Positions 14,337 to 21,581 of a stretch of 21,581 nt of DNA are shown one piece after another. The notes beneath the pieces were generated by a model that did no database searches, was not told the DNA's origin, and saw only the letters and a list, made by a program, of their open reading frames with translations. Position numbers and translations under genes: made by a program. The stretch comes from an uncultured Acidimicrobiales bacterium. GTDB taxonomy: Bacteria; Actinomycetota; Acidimicrobiia; Acidimicrobiales; Iamiaceae. The DNA lies in the NCBI GenBank assembly GCA_937926025.1, contig CALANQ010000267.1, positions 1-21,581 of the forward strand. The letters run 5' to 3'. The number at the start of each line of letters is the position of its first letter. The stretch's first letter is position 1.

Positions 14337-16397
14337 ATGTCCGTAACGACCATCGTGATCCTCGTCGCTCTGGCGGTGATCGCGTACGTGCTGCTCAAGT
14401 CGATCCACAAGATCGGCCCGGCAGAGGTGGGATTGGTCAACAAGCGCATCGGGTTGCGCAAGCTCAAGGACGACAACCCGGTCGCGTTCAAGGGGGAGGC
14501 GGGCTACCAGGCCACCCTCCTCATGCCCGGCCTCCGGTTCCGGTTCTGGCCCATCTTCGGGGTCACCAAGTTCCCGTGGGTGCAGATCCCCGCCGGCGAG
14601 ATCGGCGTGGTCATCGCCCAGGTGGGCCAGCCGGTGCCGATCGGTGCCAAGAGCGCCGAGTTCAAGCCCGAGTTCGGCAACTTCTCCAACCTGCAGGGGT
14701 TCCTGCAGGGCGGCGGCCAGAAGGGCGTGCAGCGCCCCGTGCTGCCTCCGGGCACCCTGGTGCCGCTGCACCCGGTGGCGTTCATGGTCATCGGCAGCCG
14801 GCAGGTCTTCGGCCTGCCCGTCGCACCGGAACTGGTGCGCATGAGCCGCGGCGGGGCCCTCACCCCCGAGTCCTTCGGACTCGACCCCCGTCAGCTCCAG
14901 GTGGTGGTCATCGCCCCCAGCGGCGGCCAGGACGTCGTGGGCATCGTCACCCCGCTGGAGGGCCAGCCCCTCGAGACGGGCGACAGCGCCAGCCGCCCCG
15001 GGGGCTTCCGCGACATCGAGGCCATGGACGCCGAGCCCGCCGTCACCGACGCCGAGCTCATCGACACCCTGCTCGGCTCCAAGAACGACGAGCACAACAA
15101 CTACCAGGACTTCCAGCGCTTCCTCGACGCCGGTGGCCGCATCGGCCTCCAGCACGATCCGCTGCAGTACGGCGCCTACCTGCTGAACCCGTTCCTGGTC
15201 CGCGTCGACATGGTGCCCATGCTGGTGGTCAACCAGGGCGAGGTCGCCGTCATCAAGGGCTTCGTCGGCCTGCCCACCCTCGACACCTCGGGCTCGGAGT
15301 TCAAGTTCGGCTCCATCGTGCGCCCGGGCCACCGGGGCATCTGGCAGGAGCCGCTGCGCACCGGCAAGTACCCCATCAACCCCCGCGTCTACGCGGCGGA
15401 GGTGGTGCCCACGTTCATCCTGACCCTGAACTGGTCGACCTCGAACTCCCAGGCCCACGACCTGGACTCGCGGCTGGAGCCCATCATCGGCAAGAGCCGG
15501 GAGGGCTTCGTCTTCACCATCGACCTCCAGGTCCAGATCCACGTGTCCGACACCCGGGCGCCGAAGGTCATCTCGATGGTCGGCACCATGGTCAACCTGG
15601 TCAACGAGGTGCTGCAGTCGGCGGTGGGCAACCACTTCCGCAACACCCTCCAGGCCCTGGAGGCCGTGCAGTTCATCGAAACCCGCCAGGCCGTGCAGCG
15701 CGCCGCGCTCGAGGCCGTCACCCAGTACCTCGCCGCCTACGAGGTGGAGACCCGCGGCGTCTACATCCAAGACGTCGTCTTCCCCGACGAGCTCGTCGAG
15801 GTCCTGACCCGGCGGGAGATCGCCAACCAGGAGCGGGCCACGTTCGTGGAGCAGCAGAAGGCGGAGACCGCCCGCATCGAGACCGAGAAGGCCAAGGGCA
15901 CCGCGGACATGCAGTCCCAGCTGGCCAGCTCGGCCGTGTCGGTCGACATCAACCGCAACCAGGCCCAGGCCCGCGAGGCCCAGGCCAACGGCGAAGCCGC
16001 CTACGTGCGCCTCACCGGTGAGGCCGAAGCCGACAAGCTCCGGGCCATCGGTCTGGCCGAGGCCAAGGCCACCGAGGCGCTCGGCGTCGCCAAGGCCACC
16101 GGCTACGAGGCGCAGCGCGAGGCCATCGGCGAGATGTCCACGGCCCTGGTGGCCGTGGCCGGCGCCATCGGCGAGGGCGGCATCGACATCATGCCGGAGG
16201 TCCTGGTGACCGGCGGCGGAGGCAGCTTCGAGGGCCTGGCCGCCACGCTCATGCAGGCGCTGCGCAACGGGACCCTCACCATGGGCTCCAACCCGCGGAC
16301 CGACGGCAGCACCCCGGTGCGCCGCACCGAGGTGGGCGAGGCGCTGGCCGAGACCGCCCAGGAGGTGGAGAACACCGAGGAGCCCCTCGGCAGCTGA
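14337..16397 (+). CDS. SPFH/Band 7 (flotillin-like) membrane protein
   Basis: 686 residues from the ATG at 14337; the frame is open from 14283 but those extra residues do not look coding. Residues 3-21 form one transmembrane anchor. A first SPFH-like beta segment follows (26-105: PAEVGLVNKRIG, then IPAGEIGVVIAQVGQPV), then an unusual region of about 200 residues (105-285). A second, complete SPFH segment spans about 286-480 (NQGEVAVIKGFVG, RPGHRGIWQEPLRTGKYPIN, SREGFVFTIDLQVQIHV). Residues 490-625 are a Glu/Ala/Lys-rich coiled coil (EQQKAETARIETEKAKG, EAEADKLRAIGLAEAKATEA), as in flotillins. The tail includes a Gly-rich stretch. Family members assemble into large membrane rings that organise membrane microdomains; the partners here are unknown. 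No NfeD-like gene, the usual companion, is adjacent. Confidence 0.87.
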   Translation: MSVTTIVILVALAVIAYVLLKSIHKIGPAEVGLVNKRIGLRKLKDDNPVAFKGEAGYQATLLMPGLRFRFWPIFGVTKFPWVQIPAGEIGVVIAQVGQPVPIGAKSAEFKPEFGNFSNLQGFLQGGGQKGVQRPVLPPGTLVPLHPVAFMVIGSRQVFGLPVAPELVRMSRGGALTPESFGLDPRQLQVVVIAPSGGQDVVGIVTPLEGQPLETGDSASRPGGFRDIEAMDAEPAVTDAELIDTLLGSKNDEHNNYQDFQRFLDAGGRIGLQHDPLQYGAYLLNPFLVRVDMVPMLVVNQGEVAVIKGFVGLPTLDTSGSEFKFGSIVRPGHRGIWQEPLRTGKYPINPRVYAAEVVPTFILTLNWSTSNSQAHDLDSRLEPIIGKSREGFVFTIDLQVQIHVSDTRAPKVISMVGTMVNLVNEVLQSAVGNHFRNTLQALEAVQFIETRQAVQRAALEAVTQYLAAYEVETRGVYIQDVVFPDELVEVLTRREIANQERATFVEQQKAETARIETEKAKGTADMQSQLASSAVSVDINRNQAQAREAQANGEAAYVRLTGEAEADKLRAIGLAEAKATEALGVAKATGYEAQREAIGEMSTALVAVAGAIGEGGIDIMPEVLVTGGGGSFEGLAATLMQALRNGTLTMGSNPRTDGSTPVRRTEVGEALAETAQEVENTEEPLGS

Positions 16398-16430
16398 TCG
16401 CCCCCCGACGGGATCTCCTCCGGATCAGGC

Positions 16431-16462
16431 CACCGGCCCCCTGCCCCAGCAGGGGGCCGGTG
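16431..16462 (+). terminator. Perfect 14-bp hairpin after the SPFH gene
   Basis: caccggccccctgc (16431-16444), loop ccca, exact complement 16449-16462. It lies 33 nt after the stop and 8 nt before the next promoter element. There is no T-tract. Confidence 0.8.
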
Positions 16463-16470
16463 CGCGTGGC

Positions 16471-16496
16471 TACGTTGGCCTCGTTCGAAGAAGGGG
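16471..16496 (+). promoter_or_regulatory. -10 element and ribosome binding site of the amidohydrolase gene
   Basis: TACGTT (16471-16476) would start transcription near 16483. AAGGGG (16491-16496) lies 6 nt before the ATG at 16503. Unlike several neighbours, this gene appears to have a short leader with a Shine-Dalgarno sequence. Confidence 0.5.
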
Positions 16497-16502
16497 ACTT
16501 CC

Positions 16503-18200
16503 ATGGCACACGACCTGGTCATCAAGGGCGGCACGCTGGTCGACGGCACCGGCGCCGCCGCCCGCCGCGCCGACATCGGCATCGACGGCGATCGCATCAC
16601 CGCCGTCGGCGAGGTGGATGCGGGAGGCGCCGGGCAGGTGATCGACGCCGAGGGCCGCCACGTGACGCCCGGCTTCGTGGACCTGCACTCGCACCTCGAC
16701 GCCCAGATCGGTTGGGACCCGCTGATGTCGTCGTCGTGCTGGCACGGCGTCACATCGGTGGTCATGGGCAACTGCGGCATGACCTTCGCCCCCGTGCGCC
16801 CGGGCCAGGCCGAGGTCCTGGCCGGCCTGATGGAGTCCGTGGAGGACATCCCGGCATCGGCCATCCTCGACGGGCTCAGCTGGGACTGGGAGACCTACGG
16901 CGACTACCTGGACACCATCGACCCCCTGCCGAAGGGCATCAACGCCGGCGGGTACGTGGGCGACGTCGCCCTGCGCGCCTACGTGGCCGGCGACGCGTCG
17001 TGCGAGGCCGACTTCGCCCTCTCCGAGGACCAGCTGGTCCAGATGGCGCAGCTGGTCGAGGCGTCGATGGAGGCGGGCGCGTTCGGCTACTCCATGTCCC
17101 GCAGCCTCACCCACCGCACACCCGACGGCCGCTCCGTGCCCGGCACCTGGTCCGACCCCGCCGAGTTCCTGCGCATCGCCGAGCCGCTCGGCCGCCTCGG
17201 ACGCGGCGCCCTGGAGTGCGCGCCCCGCTACAACGAGGTGGACGGGTCGACCTCCCGGGTGGACGAGGAGATGGCGTGGATCGCCGAGCTGAGCCGGGCC
17301 ACCGGCCGGCCGTTCTCCTTCAACCTGATGCAGATGCGCTCCATGGGCGATCACTACCGCCGGGTGCTGGAGCTGGCCGACGACGCCAACCGCAACGGCG
17401 CCAAGCTGCGCCCGCAGACCACGCCCCGCAGCATCGGGATCCTGTTCTCGCTGGCCGCCAACACCCTCGTCGACGACCTGCCGTCGTTCGCGGCCCTGAA
17501 GGACCGCGACCTGGCCGGGCGCCTCGCCGGCATCCGGGACCCCGAGATCCGGGCCCGCCTGGAGGAGGAAGGCGCGTCGAAGGCGGTGGAGCCGTTCGAG
17601 CGCATGTACCTCATGGTCCCCAGCACCGGCGCCCGCTACGAGTACGCCCCCGACGAGAGTATCGCCCGCCAGGCCGCCGCCCGGGGCGTGACCCCGGTGG
17701 CCCACTATCTCCAGGTGCTCGACGAGACCGACGGCCTGGCCATCGCCAACTGGCCCGTGCTCAACGAGGACTTCGACGCCATCTCGGAGCTGCTGGCCTC
17801 GCCCGTCACCATCATGGGGCTGGCCGACGCCGGCGCCCACGCCACCCAGATCATGGACGCCAGCCAGCCCACGTTCTTCCTGTCGCACTGGGTGCGCGAC
17901 CGCGGCGAGCTCACCCTCGAGGACGCCGTGCGCCGCCTGTCCTCGGACACCGCACGGTTCATCGGGTTCCGCGACCGGGGCGAGGTCCGGGTCGGGGCCT
18001 ACGCCGACCTCAACGTGATCGCCCTCGACGGCATGGCCCTGCCGCTGCCCGAGATCGTCCACGACTTCCCGGGCGGGTCGCCTCGCTTCATCCAGCGGGC
18101 CACCGGCATCGACCACACCATCGTGAACGGCGTGCCGTTCCTGGAGCACGGCCGCCACACCGGCAACCTCACCGGCCGGCTGCTGCGCAGCACCGACTGA
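16503..18200 (+). CDS. D-aminoacylase-family amidohydrolase
   Basis: 565 residues from an ATG with a good ribosome binding site. The N-terminus has the small beta-sandwich typical of the family (DLVIKGGTLVDGTG), then PGFVDLHSHLD with metal ligands His62 and His64, GNCG with Cys91 (the bridging Cys of D-aminoacylases), and LADAGAH with Asp442. The C-terminus returns to the sandwich (GAYADLNVIAL). D-aminoacylases cleave N-acyl-D-amino acids; this subgroup is common in actinobacteria and its substrates are mostly unknown. The two further His ligands of characterised D-aminoacylases are not where I expect them: the strands read ALECAPRYNEVD near 236-247 and FSFNLMQ with Asn274. Either the metal site differs or the reaction does. 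It has no signal peptide, so it is cytoplasmic. It ends 6 bp from the convergent Anbu gene. Confidence 0.85.
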   Translation: MAHDLVIKGGTLVDGTGAAARRADIGIDGDRITAVGEVDAGGAGQVIDAEGRHVTPGFVDLHSHLDAQIGWDPLMSSSCWHGVTSVVMGNCGMTFAPVRPGQAEVLAGLMESVEDIPASAILDGLSWDWETYGDYLDTIDPLPKGINAGGYVGDVALRAYVAGDASCEADFALSEDQLVQMAQLVEASMEAGAFGYSMSRSLTHRTPDGRSVPGTWSDPAEFLRIAEPLGRLGRGALECAPRYNEVDGSTSRVDEEMAWIAELSRATGRPFSFNLMQMRSMGDHYRRVLELADDANRNGAKLRPQTTPRSIGILFSLAANTLVDDLPSFAALKDRDLAGRLAGIRDPEIRARLEEEGASKAVEPFERMYLMVPSTGARYEYAPDESIARQAAARGVTPVAHYLQVLDETDGLAIANWPVLNEDFDAISELLASPVTIMGLADAGAHATQIMDASQPTFFLSHWVRDRGELTLEDAVRRLSSDTARFIGFRDRGEVRVGAYADLNVIALDGMALPLPEIVHDFPGGSPRFIQRATGIDHTIVNGVPFLEHGRHTGNLTGRLLRSTD

Positions 18201-18206
18201 GCGGCG

Positions 18207-18938
18207 CTACTCCGCCACGTGGATGGGCGGCAGTTGGTCGATGGCGTCGGTCAGCAGCCGCAGCCACGTCTCGTGGAGGACCGCGAGCGTCTCGGAGTGC
18301 TCCTCGAGGCGGTGCTCCCCCAGCTTGCGCGAGCCGTTCCGGTACACGCCCAGGTCGTAGGGCGGGCCCACCGACAGGTTGGCGCGGGCCGTGCTGAGCA
18401 TGGAGCTGAGCGCGATCTTCACCGCGTCGTCGAGGCCGACCTTGTTGTGCACGGCGAGCTCCAGCATGAACTTGCCGTACTTGGTCTCGCCGATCTGGAA
18501 GAACGGGCGGGTGTCGGACACCCGGATGTAGTTGCCCTCCGGGTACACCAGGAACACGTCGGGCCGGTCACCCAGGATCTGCCCGCCCAGGATGAACGTC
18601 GACGTGGCGTCGGCGCCCACGGTGGCCAGCCCCTCCCGGTGGCGCTTCACCACCTGGCGGCTCAGCTCGCCGATGTAGAGCGCGGCCTCGAACAGGTGGT
18701 TGACCTTGGCCAGGCTCTGGTGGTCGCCGGGGGTGTTGAGGTCCCGGTCGATCAGGTCCAGCACCTCGTGGGTGGTGGCCAGGTTCCCGGCGCTCTGCAG
18801 GACGAACACCCGGTCCTCGCCCGCGTGCACCAGGTGCAGCTTGCGGTAGGTGCCGACGTTGTCGACGCCGGCGTTGGTGCGGGTGTCGGACAGGAAGATG
18901 AGCCCCTCGTCGAGGCGCAGGGCGAGGCAGTAGGTCAT
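18207..18938 (-). CDS. Anbu-type proteasome-like protease
   Basis: 243 residues from an ATG with GAGGAA just upstream. The N-terminus MTYCLALRLDEGL, LSDTRTNAGVDNVGTYRK is the Anbu (ancestral beta-subunit, also called bacterial proteasome homologue) signature. After Met removal it exposes Thr1, with Asp17 and Lys32 as the other catalytic residues. The rest matches the family in order (FVLQSAGNLATTHEVLD, FILGGQI, GKFMLELAV, KIALSSMLSTARANLSVGPP). Anbu subunits form ring or spiral assemblies; the natural substrate is not known. In most genomes I know of, anbu sits with genes for an alpha-E protein, a circularly permuted ATP-grasp protein and a transglutaminase. None is present here: the neighbours are oxyR and an amidohydrolase. 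Confidence 0.9.
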   Translation of the reverse strand: MTYCLALRLDEGLIFLSDTRTNAGVDNVGTYRKLHLVHAGEDRVFVLQSAGNLATTHEVLDLIDRDLNTPGDHQSLAKVNHLFEAALYIGELSRQVVKRHREGLATVGADATSTFILGGQILGDRPDVFLVYPEGNYIRVSDTRPFFQIGETKYGKFMLELAVHNKVGLDDAVKIALSSMLSTARANLSVGPPYDLGVYRNGSRKLGEHRLEEHSETLAVLHETWLRLLTDAIDQLPPIHVAE

Positions 18939-18966
18939 GGGTTCCTCGGGTCAGGAGCGGGCGCAG

Positions 18967-18993
18967 GGACGGTACCCGTCCGGGGCCGGACGG
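18967..18993 (-). promoter_or_regulatory. Three-armed inverted-repeat cluster with a -10-like element upstream of Anbu
   Basis: ggacgg (18967-18972) pairs with ccgtcc (18976-18981). An overlapping arm, ccgtccg (18976-18982), can instead pair with cggacgg (18987-18993). The two hairpins exclude each other. TACCGT on the minus strand (18974-18969) could be a -10 for Anbu with a start near 18962. It lies 47 nt past the oxyR stop, so it could also end oxyR transcripts. Confidence 0.4.
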
Positions 18994-19039
18994 ACGCACC
19001 CGGTCGGAGAACGCCGCGTGAACAGCCCGACCCCATCGG

Positions 19040-19939
19040 TCAGAGGAGGTCGGTGACCAGATCCCCGATGAGCTCGCCCATGCCCGGGAGCAGATCCTGG
19101 TAGACGCTGGTGGACCGCCAGAGCATGGCGATCTCCCGCTGCGGGACGGGCTCGCCGAAGCGCAGCAGCACGACGTCGTCGGAGGCCGGGACCGGCGGGC
19201 GGACGGCCAGCTCCGGCAGCAGCGTGATGCCGACGCCGGCCGCCACCATCTGGCGCAGGGTCTCCAGGCTGGTGGCCCGGAACCCGCGCCGCTCCGACGC
19301 ACCCGTGAGCCGGCACACCGACAGGGCCTGGTCCCGGAGGCAGTGGCCCTCCTCCAGCAGCAGCACCTGCTCGCCCGCCAGCACCGACGGGTCGACCGTG
19401 CCCTCGGTGGCGGCCAGGGGGTGGCCCGAGGGGACGGCCAGCACGAAGTCCTCGGTGAAGAGGCGCTGCTGGTGGAGCGACTCGCCGGTGACGGGCAGCG
19501 CGAGGACGCCGACGTCGAGGCGGCCCGAGCGCAGCTGGTCCAGCACGACCTCGGTCTTCTCCTCGATGAGGAGCAGCTCCAGGTTGGGGTACCGCTCGTG
19601 GATGGCCGGCACCACGTGGGGCAGGAGGTACGGCGCCAGCGTGGGGAACAGCCCCATGCGCAGCGTGCCGCCCTCGGGGTCTGTGGCCTGGCGGGCCAGC
19701 GCACGGATGGCGGCGGCCTCGTCGAGCATTACCCGTCCCCGCTCCGCCACCCGCTCCCCCGCCGACGTCAGCATGACGTGGCGGGGCGAGCGCTCGATCA
19801 GCGCGATGCCGAGCTCGGCCTCGAGCTTCTTGAGCTGGGTGGAGAGGGTGGGCTGGCTGACGTTGCACGCCTCGGCCGCCCGCCCGAAGTGGTGGTGCTC
19901 GCCGACGGCGACGAGGTACTCGAGGTCGCGCAGGTTCAC
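19040..19939 (-). CDS. oxyR: OxyR peroxide sensor, LysR family
   Basis: 299 residues from a GTG 10 nt after the ahpF stop. Residues 1-60 are the LysR winged HTH (LEYLVAVGEHHHFGRAAEAC, VSQPTLSTQLKKLEAELG). The regulatory domain contains LLLEEGHCLRDQALSVC with Cys200 and Cys209, nine residues apart exactly as the peroxidatic and disulfide-partner cysteines Cys199 and Cys208 of Escherichia coli OxyR, so H2O2 sensing by disulfide formation is expected. It is encoded directly downstream of ahpF, which it probably controls, and is likely translated from the same mRNA, since it has no ribosome binding site of its own. Confidence 0.93.
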   Translation of the reverse strand: MNLRDLEYLVAVGEHHHFGRAAEACNVSQPTLSTQLKKLEAELGIALIERSPRHVMLTSAGERVAERGRVMLDEAAAIRALARQATDPEGGTLRMGLFPTLAPYLLPHVVPAIHERYPNLELLLIEEKTEVVLDQLRSGRLDVGVLALPVTGESLHQQRLFTEDFVLAVPSGHPLAATEGTVDPSVLAGEQVLLLEEGHCLRDQALSVCRLTGASERRGFRATSLETLRQMVAAGVGITLLPELAVRPPVPASDDVVLLRFGEPVPQREIAMLWRSTSVYQDLLPGMGELIGDLVTDLL

Positions 19940-19949
19940 GGCGAGCCGA

Positions 19950-21536
19950 TCAGACGGCGGCCGGTTCCCGGTCGGCCGGCGCCGGCGTGCGGATCAGGTG
20001 GTCGAAGGCGCTGAGGGCGGCGGTGGCGCCGGCGCCCATGGCGATGACGATCTGCTTGTACGGGACCGTGGTGCAGTCGCCGGCGGCGAACACGCCGGGG
20101 ACCGACGTCTGGCCGCGGTCGTCGATGACGATCTCGCCCCGGGGCGACAGCTCGAGGGTGCCCTTCAGCCACTCCGTGTTGGGGAGCAGGCCGATCTGCA
20201 CGAACACGCCCTCCAGCTCCACCGTGCGCTGCTCGCCGCTGGTGCGGTCCTCGTAGATGAGGCCCGTGACCTGCTCACCGTCGCCCACCACCTCGGTGGT
20301 CATGGCGCTGACGATCACGTCGACGTTGGGGAGGCTGCGGAGCTTGGCCTGGAGCACCTCGTCGGCCCGCAGCTGCGGGTCGAACTCGATGAGGGTGACG
20401 TGGCGGACGACGCCGGCCAGATCGATGGCGGCTTCGGCGCCGGAGTTGCCACCGCCGATGACGGCCACGGCCTTGCCCTTGAACAGGGGGCCGTCGCAGT
20501 GCGGGCAGTAGGTGACGCCCTTGTTGCGGTACTCGTCCTCGCCGGGCACGTTCATCGAGCGCCAGCGGGCGCCGGTGGACAGCACCACGGTGCGGGACGT
20601 GAGCGAGGCGCCGTTGGCCAGCTCCACGGTGATGGAGCCGCCGGGCTCGGCGGCCGGGACCAGCTTGGTGGCCTGCTGGAGGTTCATGACGTCGACGTCG
20701 TACTGGTGGACGTGCTGCTCGAGCGCCGTGGCCAGCTTGGGGCCCTCGGTGTAGGGCACCGAGATGAAGTTCTCGATGGCCATGGTGTCGAGCACCTGGC
20801 CGCCGAAGCGCTCCGCGGCGATGCCCGTGCGGATGCCCTTGCGGCTGGCGTACACGGCCGAGGCGGCACCGGCAGGGCCGCCTCCGACCACCAGCACGTC
20901 GAACGGGTCCTTCTCGGCGATCTCGGCGGCCGCCTTCGCCTCGGCGCCGGTGTCGAGCTTGGCGACGATCTGCTCGAGGCTCATGCGGCCCTGGTCGAAG
21001 GACTCGCCGTTGCGGAACACCGACGGCACCGCCAGCACCTTGCGGGCCTCGACCTCGTCCTGGAACAGGGCGCCGTCGATGGCAGTGTGGTGGATGTTCG
21101 GGTTCAGGATGCTCATCAGGTTGAGGGCCTGGACCACGTCGGGGCAGTTCTGGCAGGTGAGCGAGAAGTAGGTCTCGAAGCGGTGCTCGCCCTCGAGGCC
21201 CATGATCTGCTCGATGACCTCGGGCGACGCCGTGGAGGGGTGACCACCCACCTGTAGCAGGGCGAGGACCAGCGAGGTGAACTCGTGCCCGAGCGGGATG
21301 CCGGCGAAGCGGACCGCCACGTCGGTGCCGGTGCGGCGGATCAGGAACGACGGGCGGCGCTCGTCGTCATCGGCGGCGAGGACCTCGATCTTGGGCGAGA
21401 GGCCGGCGATCTGGTCGAGCAGCTCGGCGAGCTCGCGGGACTTGGGGCTGTCGTCGAGGGAGGTGACCAGCTCGATGGGCTGGGTGAGCTTCTCGAGGTG
21501 GGTCTTCAGCTGGGCGGCGAGGGCGGCATCGAGCAT
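19950..21536 (-). CDS. ahpF: Alkyl hydroperoxide reductase subunit F
   Basis: 528 residues from an ATG with GGAG 8 nt upstream; complete. The N-terminal part (1-200) is the double thioredoxin-like domain with redox pair Cys128-Cys131 (TCQNC). FAD binding follows (VVGGGPAGAA, 217-225), then the thioredoxin-reductase-type pair Cys344-Cys347 (CPHC), NAD(P)H binding (VIGGGNSGAEAA, from 359) and the C-terminal FAD motif (GVFAAGDCT). AhpF passes electrons from NADH through FAD and both cysteine pairs to the peroxiredoxin AhpC. ahpC is not in the window; the usual order ahpC-ahpF would put it just beyond the right edge. The gene forms a unit with oxyR downstream. Confidence 0.96.
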   Translation of the reverse strand: MLDAALAAQLKTHLEKLTQPIELVTSLDDSPKSRELAELLDQIAGLSPKIEVLAADDDERRPSFLIRRTGTDVAVRFAGIPLGHEFTSLVLALLQVGGHPSTASPEVIEQIMGLEGEHRFETYFSLTCQNCPDVVQALNLMSILNPNIHHTAIDGALFQDEVEARKVLAVPSVFRNGESFDQGRMSLEQIVAKLDTGAEAKAAAEIAEKDPFDVLVVGGGPAGAASAVYASRKGIRTGIAAERFGGQVLDTMAIENFISVPYTEGPKLATALEQHVHQYDVDVMNLQQATKLVPAAEPGGSITVELANGASLTSRTVVLSTGARWRSMNVPGEDEYRNKGVTYCPHCDGPLFKGKAVAVIGGGNSGAEAAIDLAGVVRHVTLIEFDPQLRADEVLQAKLRSLPNVDVIVSAMTTEVVGDGEQVTGLIYEDRTSGEQRTVELEGVFVQIGLLPNTEWLKGTLELSPRGEIVIDDRGQTSVPGVFAAGDCTTVPYKQIVIAMGAGATAALSAFDHLIRTPAPADREPAAV

Positions 21537-21559
21537 GGCAGCGGCTCCGGGAGCGAGGC

Positions 21560-21572
21560 GGGGGGGGGGGGG
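21560..21572. repeat. Run of 13 G at the window's right edge
   Basis: Thirteen consecutive G, then t, gg, a, ggggg to the end, 24 nt upstream of the ahpF start. It could be a real homopolymer in the ahpF leader or promoter, or a sequencing or assembly artefact at a contig end. Confidence 0.7.
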
Positions 21573-21581
21573 TGGAGGGGG

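Overview
The window is high-GC DNA with dense, mostly non-overlapping genes. Gene content points to an actinobacterium: a DevR-type response regulator with a DevS-like kinase, an AhpF-OxyR pair, C-terminal DUF4214 modules, and several start codons 6-8 nt behind a TANNNT -10 element, as in leaderless transcripts. An uncultured member of the Acidimicrobiia is my best guess, but this is inference; no rRNA or marker gene is present. The left edge cuts a gene and the right edge ends in a poly-G run, so the window may be one whole contig.

Layout. 1-4907 (+): 3' part of a giant secreted RTX / Ig-like / FN3 / DUF4214 surface protein, closed by a perfect 15-bp hairpin. 5172-6044 (-): PAP2/Aur1-like membrane phosphatase or phosphotransferase. 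6177-7643 (-): membrane-anchored cupredoxin fused to a two-domain multicopper oxidase. It is divergent from 7783-8454 (+, DevR-like regulator) and 8485-9609 (+, single-GAF DevS-like kinase). 9617-11683 (-) and 11680-13182 (-): acyltransferase-3/SGNH protein and secreted serine hydrolase with DUF4214 repeats, coupled by a 4-nt GTGA overlap. 13207-13737 (+): DUF1697 protein. 13747-14235 (-): small HTH protein. 14337-16397 (+): SPFH/flotillin-like membrane protein. 16503-18200 (+): D-aminoacylase-type amidohydrolase. 18207-18938 (-): Anbu proteasome-like protease. 19040-19939 (-) and 19950-21536 (-): oxyR and ahpF, in the order ahpF-oxyR.

The most interesting unit is 6177-9609. The 139-bp gap between the copper oxidase and the regulator holds two inverted repeats that match the core of the mycobacterial DosR/DevR box (GGGAC-N4-GTCCC type). 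Each sits at the same distance (about -36 to -49) from a weak -10 element of one of the two divergent genes. The regulator keeps the DevR recognition helix residue for residue, and the kinase keeps the His and Tyr that flank heme in the DevS GAF-A domain. The simplest reading is a compact gas- or redox-responsive module that controls its own genes and a cupredoxin-laccase. A second theme is the cell surface: the RTX protein and the serine hydrolase share a C-terminal DUF4214 module, and the serine hydrolase is coupled to an acyltransferase whose SGNH domain has lost its catalytic residues.
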